Positions 32,821 through 41,515 of a stretch of DNA of 41,804 nt are shown one piece after another (the stretch's first letter is position 1; every line of letters starts with the position of its first letter). The translations under genes were made by a program, and so were the position numbers. The stretch comes from Paraburkholderia sp. LEh10 (lineage in GTDB: Bacteria; Pseudomonadota; Gammaproteobacteria; Burkholderiales; Burkholderiaceae): NCBI RefSeq assembly GCF_017814945.1, contig NZ_JAGIPX010000067.1, positions 1 to 41,804 of the forward strand, in the 5' to 3' direction. The notes below the pieces were generated by a model that was not told the DNA's origin, ran no database searches, and saw only the letters and a program-made list of their open reading frames with translations.

Positions 32821-33714
32821 ATGAAAATTGCGCGCTTTAATGAAGGACAACTCGGTATCGTCGTCGACGATCGCTACATCGTCGATGTTACGACTACCGT
32901 CGGTGAAGATATGGCCATGTGGCCGCCCATTGGCGCTACGCGTCTTATTGCGGACTTTGGGCGACTGAAGCCGGTCATCGAGGCCGCGCTGAAACAGCTT
33001 CCACGTGTGCCGATCAAGGATGTGAAGCTACTCACGCCGGTGCCATGGCCGAACAAGGTCATCGCCTTTCCGGTGAACTATCACGACCATGGTCGGGAAA
33101 TGCAGGCCAGTTATCGGGCCACGCATCAGGGATTTTTCCTGAAACCGAACTCGTCGCTATCCGGCGCCGACGAACCCGTCGTCCTGCCGAACGTACCCAC
33201 TCGCGAGGTCCATCACGAGTCTGAGCTTGCGATTGTCATCGGCAAGCAGGGTCGTGACATTGCGCGCGACGACTGGCAGCAGTACGTGTTCGGCTACGCC
33301 TGTTTGCTCGACATGGTCGTGCGCGGACGAGAGGAACGCGTATTTCGCAAGGCTTACGACACCTTCTGCCCCGTTGGCCCATGGATCGTCACGGCCGATG
33401 AAGTCGGCGACCCGGCCAATCTGGAAATGAAGCTGTGGGTCAACGACGAGCTCAAGCAACACGCCAACACACGCGACCTGGTGCTCGACATTCCCGGCAT
33501 GATCGAGATGGCGTCTGCGGTAATGACGTTGTATCCCGGAGACATCGTGGCCACGGGGACGCCAGCGGGCGTCGGGAAAGTCAGCGATGGCGACAAGGTG
33601 CGAATCCGGATCGAGCGAGTCGGCGAAATGACCGTCGACATCGTGACGGGCACCGGTGGCGCAACCGAAGTGTTCGCGCAGCCCTACACTCCCGACATCA
33701 TCAAACAAAAATGA
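32821..33714 (+). CDS. Fumarylacetoacetate-hydrolase-family enzyme, probable fumaryl/maleylpyruvate hydrolase
   Basis: The 297-residue protein shows the FAH metal ligands Glu133 and Glu135 (HHESELA) and Asp164 (CLLDMVV). The C-terminal active-site loop is VATGTPAGVGK. The preceding catalytic His segment is NYHDHGREM. The gene overlaps the gentisate dioxygenase gene by four bases (ATGA), so it should hydrolyse maleylpyruvate or fumarylpyruvate produced from gentisate, giving pyruvate plus maleate or fumarate. There is no clear ribosome site before ATG at 32821. No isomerase gene is present in the cassette. Confidence 0.9.
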   Translation: MKIARFNEGQLGIVVDDRYIVDVTTTVGEDMAMWPPIGATRLIADFGRLKPVIEAALKQLPRVPIKDVKLLTPVPWPNKVIAFPVNYHDHGREMQASYRATHQGFFLKPNSSLSGADEPVVLPNVPTREVHHESELAIVIGKQGRDIARDDWQQYVFGYACLLDMVVRGREERVFRKAYDTFCPVGPWIVTADEVGDPANLEMKLWVNDELKQHANTRDLVLDIPGMIEMASAVMTLYPGDIVATGTPAGVGKVSDGDKVRIRIERVGEMTVDIVTGTGGATEVFAQPYTPDIIKQK

Positions 33715-34661
33715 ACGAACTCACTGACCTCGACGAACTTTACGCCGCAATAGACGGCCTCCACATGGAGGGCGGATGGCATCGCAAGGCGCCTGCACTG
33801 TGGAGCGAACCGCGCGAGAACTTCTTGCCTACGCTCTGGCGTTATGCCGAAGTAAAGCCGATTCTCGAACGTGCCGGCGATCTGGTCGATCACCGAATGG
33901 CGGATCGTCGCAACCTGACGCTAAGGAACCCCGTGGAAGGGAACCTGTATGCGACAGTGCGCACGCTCGTCGGCGCTTATCAGTCGATCAGGCCGGGCGA
34001 AGTCGCGGACGCTCACCGGCATACGCCCAATGCGCTGCGGATCATTCTCGAAGGGCACGGCAGCTATACGGTGGTCGATGGCGTGCGGGTCGAAATGCGG
34101 CCCGGGGACGTTCTCCTGACGCCAGGCTGGTGCTGGCATTCGCATGCGAATGCCGGTCCGGACGACTGCTTCTGGGTGGACGTACTGGACGTGCCGCTCG
34201 TCCACCTGCTCGAGCCGATGTTCTTCGAGCGCCATCCCCATAAATTGGAGCAGGACGTCGTGACCGTCGCGGAGTCGCCGATCGCGTTCAGGTGGGAGGC
34301 GTCGCTCGCAGCGCTCGACAAGGCCGCGGCGCCCGCGAACGGCATGGCGCAGCGCGAGATCGAACTGGGTGCGCCGGCGATGAAGAGCACGGCGATCCAC
34401 GTCCAACGCATCGGAGCGGGATTCGTGTCGCAACGATACCGCACCACTGCCAATGCGATCTTCACCGTTGTCGAAGGCCGTGGTACGACGCGCTGCGGCG
34501 ACAAGGAAATGCAGTGGGAAAAAGGCGACATGTTCGCCATGCCGGCATGGCGCACTTATCAGCACAAGGTAGACGGCGACACGCATCTCGTACGTGTCAG
34601 TGACGAGCCGATCATGCGCGCCCTGGGCGTTTTGCGCGACGAAGTCGAACCCGCCGTCTAG
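33711..34661 (+). CDS. Gentisate 1,2-dioxygenase-like bicupin protein
   Basis: The 316-residue protein has two cupin domains. The N-terminal cupin carries iron ligands His102 and His104 (AHRHTPNALR) and His143 (WCWHSHANAG). The C-terminal cupin (residues 230-300) has lost a full metal site. This is the layout of gentisate 1,2-dioxygenase, which opens the ring of gentisate to maleylpyruvate. Some salicylate and 1-hydroxy-2-naphthoate dioxygenases share it. It is a little shorter than the typical 340-370 residues. ATG at 33711 overlaps the hydrolase stop; an open frame reaches back to 33435, inside the hydrolase gene. Confidence 0.88.
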   Translation: MNELTDLDELYAAIDGLHMEGGWHRKAPALWSEPRENFLPTLWRYAEVKPILERAGDLVDHRMADRRNLTLRNPVEGNLYATVRTLVGAYQSIRPGEVADAHRHTPNALRIILEGHGSYTVVDGVRVEMRPGDVLLTPGWCWHSHANAGPDDCFWVDVLDVPLVHLLEPMFFERHPHKLEQDVVTVAESPIAFRWEASLAALDKAAAPANGMAQREIELGAPAMKSTAIHVQRIGAGFVSQRYRTTANAIFTVVEGRGTTRCGDKEMQWEKGDMFAMPAWRTYQHKVDGDTHLVRVSDEPIMRALGVLRDEVEPAV

Positions 34662-34684
34662 CCACGTAATACGAGGGAAAATTC

Positions 34685-35875
34685 ATGCGTATCTTGATAG
34701 CAGGTGGTGGAATCGGGGGCCTTGCCGCAGCAGTCGCGTTGCTGCAGCGAGGGATCGACGTCGACGTCTACGAACGGGCACCCGAGTTGCGGGAAGTCGG
34801 CGCGGGTATCCAGATCAGTCCGAACGGAAATGCAGTGCTCGACTCGCTCGGCGTGTTCGAGCAGTTGAGGTCCCTCTCCTGCGATCCGGCGCGCAAGGAG
34901 TTTCGACTCTGGAACACGGGCAAGCCCTGGCCCATGTTCAGCCTCGGCAAGTCCGTGATCGAGCGCTATGGTTATCCTTACCTGACCGTTTACCGGCCGG
35001 ATCTGCATCAGACGCTGGCCGATCGCGTACGCGCGCTGAAGGCCGATGCGATTCATCTCGACAGCGTGGTGACCGGTTGCGAGCAAAACGACAGCAGCGC
35101 GACCTTGATCCTGCAAAACGGCCAGCGCGTCCCGGGGGACGCGTTGATCGGCGCCGACGGTGTGCGTTCGGTCGTCCGCAACGCATTGTGGCCCGATACC
35201 GACGCGGCGTTCTCCGGCATGGTGACGTGGCGGGCGTTGATCCCGATGACGAGTTTGCCCGAGCATATGCGCGAATCCGTCGGGTCGACGTGGATCGGAC
35301 CGGGCGGCCATGCAGTCAATTACCCGCTGCATCGTGCCGAAATCATGAATTTCGCTGCCACGATCGAAGGCAAACGCTGGACCGCTCAAGCGAGCTTCGA
35401 ACAAGGCACCGTCGAAGAATGCCTCGACGATTTCAAAGGTTGGCACGAGGACGTGCAAACCATGATCAAGCTGGCGCCGAATCTGCTGAAGTGGGGGCTG
35501 ATGAAACGCGAGCCGATCCCGCAATGGACACAGTCGCGCATTTCGCTGCTCGGCGATGCCGCACACGTGACGTTGCCGTTCCTCGCCCAGGGTGCAGTCC
35601 ACGCCATCGAGGATGGCATGGTACTGGCGCGTTGCCTCGCGGGTGCGGAGCCGTTAGACATTCCGGCGGCGCTGTTGCGTTACGAACATGCACGAATCGA
35701 ACGCACAAGCCGGATGGTGCGTGGCGCGACGGACAACACCGAGCGCTTCCACAGTCCAGAACTCGCGACTGAAGCTTCGGCGGCCCAATACCTGGAACGG
35801 GAATGGAGTGCCGCGCCGATAGCCGAGCGCTACGACTGGCTCTATTCGTACAACGCTAATACCGTCGGGATCTAG
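34685..35875 (+). CDS. FAD-dependent aromatic hydroxylase (salicylate / 3-hydroxybenzoate 6-hydroxylase type)
   Basis: The 396-residue flavoprotein monooxygenase begins with the dinucleotide motif AGGGIGGLAAA at residues 6-16. It shows GADGVRS (the DG motif for NADH/FAD) and GDAAHVTLPFLAQG (second FAD motif). It hydroxylates a hydroxybenzoate ring, most likely making gentisate for the dioxygenase in the same unit, 23 bp upstream. 3-Hydroxybenzoate 6-hydroxylase is the best fit from context. The residues alone do not separate it from salicylate 1-hydroxylase. It ends the gentisate cassette. Confidence 0.88.
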   Translation: MRILIAGGGIGGLAAAVALLQRGIDVDVYERAPELREVGAGIQISPNGNAVLDSLGVFEQLRSLSCDPARKEFRLWNTGKPWPMFSLGKSVIERYGYPYLTVYRPDLHQTLADRVRALKADAIHLDSVVTGCEQNDSSATLILQNGQRVPGDALIGADGVRSVVRNALWPDTDAAFSGMVTWRALIPMTSLPEHMRESVGSTWIGPGGHAVNYPLHRAEIMNFAATIEGKRWTAQASFEQGTVEECLDDFKGWHEDVQTMIKLAPNLLKWGLMKREPIPQWTQSRISLLGDAAHVTLPFLAQGAVHAIEDGMVLARCLAGAEPLDIPAALLRYEHARIERTSRMVRGATDNTERFHSPELATEASAAQYLEREWSAAPIAERYDWLYSYNANTVGI

Positions 35876-35915
35876 TTAGGACCCTCATCAGCAGCAATCT
35901 ACTGACGGCGTCAGC

Positions 35916-36093
35916 GTGCTCGATCTGACCAACGTGCTGGCCGGCCCGTTCGCCGGCTATCAGCTCGCATTGCTCGGCGCTGACGTCATCAAGGTCGAGA
36001 CACCGGACACCGGCGACCTCGCACGCCAGCTCGGCGCGGACACCGCGCTGAACCGGCGCGGGATGGGTACGTCCTTTCTCGCGCAGAATGCCG
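35916..36093 (+). pseudogene. Truncated CaiB/BaiF (class III) CoA-transferase
   Basis: From 35916 a frame reads LDLTNVLAGPFAGYQLALLG, followed by ADVIKVETP and GTSFLAQNA. This is the conserved first 60 residues of class III CoA-transferases, where the family normally continues with a Lys-Arg motif and about 330 more residues. At about 36093 the similarity stops and the frame ends soon after, before the methyl-accepting gene. No ATG is in frame upstream, so the 5' end may also be damaged. The gene is a remnant; it was probably part of the cluster B or gentisate region before a rearrangement. Confidence 0.75.
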
Positions 36094-36161
36094 ACGCTCG
36101 CCCCGCAGTTGCACGATTCTCCATTCGGTTTGCTAAAGCTGCCGCTTACTAACAAGCACAC

Positions 36162-37706
36162 TTACCGAAACACGTTCACCGCATCGACTAGACGCGTCGC
36201 CTGCTGCTTCAGGCTTGCAGACGCCGCCGTGTTTTGCTCGACGAGCGCCGCGTTCTGCTGTGTAACGTTGTCGAGATGTGCCACTGCCCGATCCACTTGC
36301 GCGACACCCATGCTCTGCTCCGCCGTCGAAGAGCTGATTTTGGCGATCAGATCCGACACCCGCTTCACCTGGGCAACGATGTCCTCCATCGTCTTACCTG
36401 CATCGGCGACGAGTCGCGCACCCGATTCCACTCGTTCAACGCTCGCGCCAATAAGCGTCTTGATTTCGTTCGCCGCGTTCCCACTACGCTGCGCCAACGC
36501 CCGCACCTCGCCCGCGACGACGGCGAAGCCGCGCCCCTCATCGCCCGCACGCGCCGCCTCGACGGCCGCATTAAGCGCCAGGATGTTGGTCTGGAATGCG
36601 ATCCCGTCGATCATGCTGATGATGTCCGAGATTTTGCGCGAGCTTTCGGTGATGTCGTTCATTGTGTTGACGACCTCGCTCACTGCCTGCCCGCCACGCT
36701 CGGCCGCGTCGCTTGCCAACATCGAAAGCTGGCTCGCCAACACCGCCGCCTCAGCGTTACTCGACACGGTAGCGGTCATCTGCGCCATCGACGCTGCAGT
36801 CTCCTGCACGCTCGTGGCTGCCTGCTCGGTGCGCACGCTCAGGTCGCTGTTGCCTTGCGCAATGTCGCTGCTCGCACGTTGCACGTTAAGTACCTGCTCG
36901 CTGACATCGTCGACGAGCCATCTGAACATCATGCCAAGCTGGTTGATCGCACGCAGCGTCATGCCGATCTCGTCGACCCGGTTCATCCGCATTCGGCTGC
37001 GGTTCTCACCCGTCGCGACGGCCAGTGCCTGGTTGCGTAGCTGCTTCATTGGGCCGGCGATTTGTGTATCGAGCCAGACTACAGCCGCCGCCGTGAGCGC
37101 ACAGGTCATGCCGGTGAACACTCCGAGCCCGCCGCCTGTGAGGCCACAAGTCCACCCAGCACCGATCACGAGCGGCGTCAGCACGAGTAGTGCTGCGTGA
37201 AGCCGCCACCGCACCGACATCGTCTGCAACAACGACGTAAAGCCAAACAGCCCCTTGCGAACCACCATCCCCTTGTGAAAATGCCTCTTGCCTGCGCTGC
37301 CTTCGCGAAACACACGGTACAATTTCTCGGCCGCAGCAATCTCGTCGCGCGACGGCTTCGTACGCACCGAGAGAAAGCCCCGCGCCTCACCATCGCGCAC
37401 CACGGACACAGCGTTCGCGTGTACCCAGTAGTGGTCGCCATTCTTGTGCCGAGTCTTCACAAGCGCGGTCCACGGTTCCCCTGTCTTGAGTGTCGCCCAC
37501 ATATCGGCGAACACCTCCTTCGGCATGTCCGGATGGCTGACGATACTGAGCGGCTGCCCCTCGATTTCCTCGCTTGAAAATCCGCTAACCTGAATGAATG
37601 CTGCATTCGCGTATTTGACATAACCGTTCGCGTCGGTTGTCGACATCAACGTTGCGTCGTCGGGAATCTCGAATTCGCGTTGCGTTAAGGATTGGTTGTT
37701 GAGCAC
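36162..37706 (-). CDS. Aer-like methyl-accepting chemotaxis protein (PAS, two TM, HAMP, MA)
   Basis: The 514-residue receptor has an N-terminal PAS domain (residues about 18-120: TDANGYVKYANAAFIQVSGF and the HYWVHANAVSVV end). Two short transmembrane segments near 170-212 follow, then a HAMP region. A methyl-accepting signalling domain ends the protein. The signalling hairpin tip FQTNILALNAAVEAARAG is fully conserved. The PAS domain on the cytoplasmic side resembles aerotaxis (Aer) sensors that bind FAD and read redox state. It lies next to aromatic catabolic genes, so energy taxis toward the substrate is possible, though no motif for ligand binding is visible. Confidence 0.93.
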   Translation of the reverse strand: MLNNQSLTQREFEIPDDATLMSTTDANGYVKYANAAFIQVSGFSSEEIEGQPLSIVSHPDMPKEVFADMWATLKTGEPWTALVKTRHKNGDHYWVHANAVSVVRDGEARGFLSVRTKPSRDEIAAAEKLYRVFREGSAGKRHFHKGMVVRKGLFGFTSLLQTMSVRWRLHAALLVLTPLVIGAGWTCGLTGGGLGVFTGMTCALTAAAVVWLDTQIAGPMKQLRNQALAVATGENRSRMRMNRVDEIGMTLRAINQLGMMFRWLVDDVSEQVLNVQRASSDIAQGNSDLSVRTEQAATSVQETAASMAQMTATVSSNAEAAVLASQLSMLASDAAERGGQAVSEVVNTMNDITESSRKISDIISMIDGIAFQTNILALNAAVEAARAGDEGRGFAVVAGEVRALAQRSGNAANEIKTLIGASVERVESGARLVADAGKTMEDIVAQVKRVSDLIAKISSSTAEQSMGVAQVDRAVAHLDNVTQQNAALVEQNTAASASLKQQATRLVDAVNVFR

Positions 37707-38411
37707 GACGCAAGGCTCCGTCGGGGCGCACGCGGCGCCCGGTTAAGGTTTAAAGAGTATGGCCGACCCGTACCAAAGAGCGAAAGATACTGGTCAATGA
37801 TCTTGGCCCGCCGCATGACCTGCTCGGACGCAACTCTCGCCGCGAAAGCCGCCTGTCAACGTATCGATATCTAGAAGATTCTGGACTGAGTATCGCATCA
37901 GTGATTCAGAGCAGCTTCTGAACACACTGTCCTGTCGTAGGTGAAAACCATGCATTTGATGGATCAGAGCCAGCCATCTCGCCCAATACTTGGCATCGTT
38001 GGTTTTCTATCCAGTGCGCAAAGATGGTGGGCAAGATCTCCGATGCTCGTCATTACAGATACAAATTAACCCGTCACCCTACCCCTTGTGACACAAAGTT
38101 CTCTCAGCGCCTCGGCACGGTGGCTAGGCCAAGATGGGATCTGATCGCACCAACCGTCCAAATTTCTGGAATGTGCGTGCAAGAAACTCCGACACTGCAA
38201 CGTCGACAGTGCGTTTAAGTCCTGTCACTATCCGTCAAAGTCGAAAAACCTATTCAGCCACGTCGCGTTCTTAAATAACTTCGATCGAATTCGGCGATGT
38301 CGGTCCAGACCTGCTACTTCGCATCCCTAATTGGCTAGCTGGCCAACAAACTTATCTTAAAGCATCAGTCATAAAAGCAGCATTTACCAATAGGTTAAGG
38401 AGATACCGTTA
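37707..38411. other. 705-bp intergenic region without recognisable genes
   Basis: I find no protein-like frame of known family and no RNA gene here; the short open frames (37692-37874, 38024-38218) have no ribosome site and no recognisable motif. The region is AT-richer than the catabolic clusters. Its last part carries the promoter of the porin gene, with AAGGAGAT as ribosome site at about 38399. It may contain decayed genes that I cannot identify. Confidence 0.5.
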
Positions 38412-39482
38412 ATGAAAAAGGTTTGCACGATCGCATTTTTGTCGGCCACGGCGATCACTTCCCACGCACAGACAAGCGTAACAATGTATGGTCGAATCAA
38501 TGCCGATATCGAATACATTCAAGGACTTCCAAGCAGCGCAGGAGGTACGTCACGCTGGAAAATGGGCAGCGCCAATGCGGCAAACAGCTACTGGGGCATA
38601 CGAGGTAGCGAAGATATCGGCAGCGGTATCAAGATCGCCTTCCGATTGGAATCAGACTTCAATACACAGAATGGCGGATTGACGTTTCCAACACAGATCT
38701 TTAGTCGCTGGGCGACGATAGGCGCATCCAACCCGCAGTGGGGCACGTTGCTTGCGGGGCGTCAGTTCGCGATTCCAAACAACGTTTGGGACTTTGACCC
38801 GTTTAAGCAAACCGTATGGTCGTCCGCTTCACTGGTACATGGGCGAAACTGGCCCTTCACGAACAACAGCATCTCTTACCAATCCCCAAACATTGCGGGG
38901 TTTGACGTCTACGGTCAATACTCTCTATCGAATGCGACCAGTTGGAACGGAAACGGAACCACCTCGCAAGGGCGAGGTGACGGAATTCAGCTGACTTATA
39001 CTTCGGCTCTGTTTCAGGTTCGTGGTATCTACGATGAGATTCGCAACCCGCAGAACGGCGCACTCGACGATGTCTATCAGTTTTCCCGTGAATATTTTAT
39101 TGGAGCGAATGTCTTCCTCGGAAGTGTGAAACTGTCCGCGGCCTATCAGACCTCGCACGCGAGTCAGGTCGTTCCGGCTGCGCCGACTGTTACCCGCCTG
39201 GGTTGGGCCGGACTTACATGGCAGGCAACATCTGCAGCCCAACTCCAAGCAGCGGTGTATCACGTGAATGCGAATGCAGGTAGCGGAAATGCCACATTGT
39301 ATGCACTTGGAGGTACCTACAACCTGTCCAAACGCACCTCCTTCTACACGGAATTTGCTACGGCGAGGAATAGCAGCAGTGGGACGTTTGGACTTGAGGC
39401 ACTTCCTGTCGGAAATCCCGATGCTCCACTGCCTGGGCACAGTCAGTCAGGTTTCTTCGCTGGTATCACGCACTACTTCTGA
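38412..39482 (+). CDS. Outer-membrane porin, Porin_4 family, second copy
   Basis: The 356-residue protein has a signal peptide with cleavage after SHA near residue 19 (then QTSVTMYGR). The mature barrel shows NSYWGIRGSEDIGSGI, GRQFAIPNN and a terminal HYF with Phe at the end. Its family matches the porin at 29976, but the sequences are diverged and the codon use is more AT-rich. ATG at 38412 follows a strong AAGGAGAT. It stands alone in front of an IS3 fragment and may serve the maleylacetate-reductase region to its right. Confidence 0.92.
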   Translation: MKKVCTIAFLSATAITSHAQTSVTMYGRINADIEYIQGLPSSAGGTSRWKMGSANAANSYWGIRGSEDIGSGIKIAFRLESDFNTQNGGLTFPTQIFSRWATIGASNPQWGTLLAGRQFAIPNNVWDFDPFKQTVWSSASLVHGRNWPFTNNSISYQSPNIAGFDVYGQYSLSNATSWNGNGTTSQGRGDGIQLTYTSALFQVRGIYDEIRNPQNGALDDVYQFSREYFIGANVFLGSVKLSAAYQTSHASQVVPAAPTVTRLGWAGLTWQATSAAQLQAAVYHVNANAGSGNATLYALGGTYNLSKRTSFYTEFATARNSSSGTFGLEALPVGNPDAPLPGHSQSGFFAGITHYF

Positions 39483-39516
39483 TCTTGCCGTCTGACCCGA
39501 ACTACGTTCCGGTCAA

Positions 39517-39534
39517 CGGTCGCGATGGCGACCG
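39517..39534 (+). terminator. Hairpin after the second porin gene
   Basis: CGGTCGC-GATG-GCGACCG is a perfect 7-bp stem with a 4-base loop, starting 35 bp after the porin stop. There is no T-tract, so it would be a weak or factor-dependent terminator. Confidence 0.35.
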
Positions 39535-39666
39535 CGAATGGTCGCGCTCGCTGTCGCAGCCGCAGGGCAAACGGTCGCCCCTGCTGGAGGCAGCGACGGC
39601 GAGCCCACTTCTAGTGGTGCCTTCGCGCCCCGGAGTGACAAGTGGCACTGTGTGGCGAGCAAATGC

Positions 39667-39872
39667 TCACGCACCACACCTCTGGACGGTGCATGAACGT
39701 CGCGCCAGGCATTCGTCGCGGAACTTGCCGTTGAACGATTCGATGTACGCATTCTGCGTCGGCTTGCCGGCTTGAATCAACTTCAGGGTGACGCCGCTCG
39801 CATACGCCCATTGGTCGAGCGCGAGGCTCGTGAACTCGGGGCCCCTGGTCTGTCGCACCGCCTCCGGATAGC
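39667..39872 (-). mobile_element. IS3-family transposase (OrfB) fragment
   Basis: On the minus strand a frame reads GYPEAVRQTRGPEFTSLALD, then QWAYASGVTLKLIQAGKPTQ and NAYIESFNGKFRDECL. These are the signatures of the C-terminal DDE catalytic domain of IS3-group OrfB. The catalytic Glu is present (NAYIESF), but the Asp of the usual DNG/DQG motif is lost. The frame ends in unlike residues after DECL. OrfA and the N-terminal half of OrfB are missing. It is an inactive piece, lying between the second porin and the Fe-ADH terminator, and marks a junction of separately acquired DNA. Confidence 0.85.
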
Positions 39873-39910
39873 CGCGGAAGTGGGCTCCGTTTCAGTGCTC
39901 TTCAATTCAT

Positions 39911-39935
39911 AAAAAAAGGGAGCAACATTGCTCCC
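39911..39935 (-). terminator. Rho-independent terminator of the Fe-ADH gene
   Basis: On the minus strand, GGGAGCAA-TG-TTGCTCCC forms a perfect 8-bp stem with a 2-base loop and runs into TTTTTTT. It is located about 80 bp downstream of the Fe-ADH stop codon. It is the clearest intrinsic terminator in the window. Confidence 0.9.
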
Positions 39936-39967
39936 CAATACGACATCCGGTAAGCCGCTCGCTGTAA

Positions 39968-39979
39968 CCCCCCCCCCCC
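39968..39979. repeat. Homopolymer tract of 12 C (12 G on the minus strand)
   Basis: A run of 12 C lies between the Fe-ADH stop and its terminator, so the transcript carries 12 G in its 3' untranslated part. Such runs are prone to slippage in replication and to sequencing error, so the exact length may vary. No coding frame crosses it. Confidence 0.8.
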
Positions 39980-40013
39980 GGTGTCGACTCCTACGTCGTA
40001 CTTGCGGGAACGC

Positions 40014-41087
40014 TTACCGCACCAATTCACCCGCGAAAGCCTGCTGGATGATTGATCGAATATCCGCCTCCCCAACTTCACGGGGATTGGCGATCGCTCC
40101 GCGCATCGCAAGTTGAACCGCCTCCTCGATGCCGTCCTTCGAGAAGCCGACATCTTTCAACGAAGCCGGTGCCCCGAGGCTAGTCGAAAATGCCGCCATG
40201 CCGGCCCACAGCGTTTGATTAGGGAACAGATCCGTCAGCGATTTCAACACCGGTGTGTGATCGAAGTTGAACGCTATAGAGTACGGAAGCACAATGGTAT
40301 GTACCTCTGCATGAGGCAATCCAAACGATCCCCCTAACACATGGCATATCCGGTGATGCAATCCCATACCGACCTGAGAGAGCACTTCTCCACAGAGCCA
40401 TGAACCCGTGAATGCGTCGATTGTCCAAGCTTCTTTGTTATCTCTCTTTCGCAGACCAGCAATCATCTTCCGGATGCCCGTTTCAGCCAGGGAAACCGTT
40501 AGCGGATTTGCCTCCGGCGCATACATAGCTTCAACAGCATGCGCGACTGCGTTAATCCCACTACATACGGCGACTGAATCAGGCAAAGTGTTAAGCAAAG
40601 ATGGATCGTAGATCACTGTCCGCGGAAGAACAGCGTTGTCGAACACCCCTCGCTTGAACCCATCGGAACTGATACCGAAGTTTGGAGTTACCTCGGAACC
40701 AGAGAAATTGGTTGGAATCGCAAGAATCGATACACCAATTTTATGGCTGATAGCTTTGGCTGTATCAAGAGAAGAACCTCCCCCGAACGCTATGATTCCA
40801 TCAGCCCGGATTTCCTCGGCGAACCGGATACCCTTTTCAACGACATGCTCCGGAACATGTGGAACAACTTCGGTAAATGTGTACAGGGAAATTCCCGGCA
40901 TGCTACGTACGATGAGCCCCTGAAGCAGAGTCTCATTCCCTGGAGTAGTCACCAACAAAATCCGTTCAAATCCGAGTGCAGCCAGCTCGGTTGTCAGTAC
41001 GTCCGAAATCGGCCGCCCGAACACCACCCGATGACTCCGTTGTTCGAGAACAAAGCTGCCCGACGGCCTTACAAGTCGCTCTTCCAT
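40014..41087 (-). CDS. Iron-containing alcohol dehydrogenase, maleylacetate-reductase-like
   Basis: The 357-residue protein has the NAD(P)-binding GGGSSLDTAK at residues 102-111 and PTNFSGSEVTP after it. The His-rich metal segment is GLHHRICHVLGGSFGLPHAEVH. Maleylacetate reductases reduce maleylacetate to 3-oxoadipate at the end of hydroxyquinol, resorcinol and chloroaromatic pathways, and share this motif set. Glycerol- or lactaldehyde-type Fe-ADHs are the alternative. The stop is followed by a G-run and then an intrinsic terminator. The gene is less GC-rich than clusters A and B. A hydroxyquinol dioxygenase is expected nearby but not seen in this window. Confidence 0.85.
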   Translation of the reverse strand: MEERLVRPSGSFVLEQRSHRVVFGRPISDVLTTELAALGFERILLVTTPGNETLLQGLIVRSMPGISLYTFTEVVPHVPEHVVEKGIRFAEEIRADGIIAFGGGSSLDTAKAISHKIGVSILAIPTNFSGSEVTPNFGISSDGFKRGVFDNAVLPRTVIYDPSLLNTLPDSVAVCSGINAVAHAVEAMYAPEANPLTVSLAETGIRKMIAGLRKRDNKEAWTIDAFTGSWLCGEVLSQVGMGLHHRICHVLGGSFGLPHAEVHTIVLPYSIAFNFDHTPVLKSLTDLFPNQTLWAGMAAFSTSLGAPASLKDVGFSKDGIEEAVQLAMRGAIANPREVGEADIRSIIQQAFAGELVR

Positions 41088-41515
41088 ATGCCTATCTCTT
41101 TGATCAGGTTTAAATCGTCCACTTCACTTGAGGACATACATCCATCGCCTCCTACCCATCGATATCACTCAGCAGGCAATAATCCATTTCGCTGAGAACT
41201 CACCTTGCGGGGTATATCGCAGTAGAGCTTACGGCCATATAGGCAGGAGAATGTCGCTTCCATGTATAAAACAGAACCGGTTTCCAAAGTATCGCATCAG
41301 CAAAAGTCGTCTGAAAGAAAAAGTGTGTTCAATCTTTTGGACGCATCGTCCCAATAAACTTCCCGCACGTGTCATCACTGTTCCGGTACCATGAGCATGC
41401 TAAACAACCTTCCTCTGAACCGCTCGGCGCTCTCTTGGATTTTATGAAGTCCCTGACCAAGTGCTTCTATAAGTCTAAACTGAATATCATAGACATCAAT
41501 CTTCTGGAGACGGAA
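41088..41515. promoter_or_regulatory. Divergent promoter region between Fe-ADH and the NTF2-like gene
   Basis: About 430 bp separate the two divergent starts. I see no convincing coding frame and no clear palindrome. AT-rich stretches at 41108-41125 and 41206-41240 are possible promoter elements, and GGAGACGGAA immediately precedes ATG at 41516. A regulator site is likely in such a region, but I cannot define one. Confidence 0.35.
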
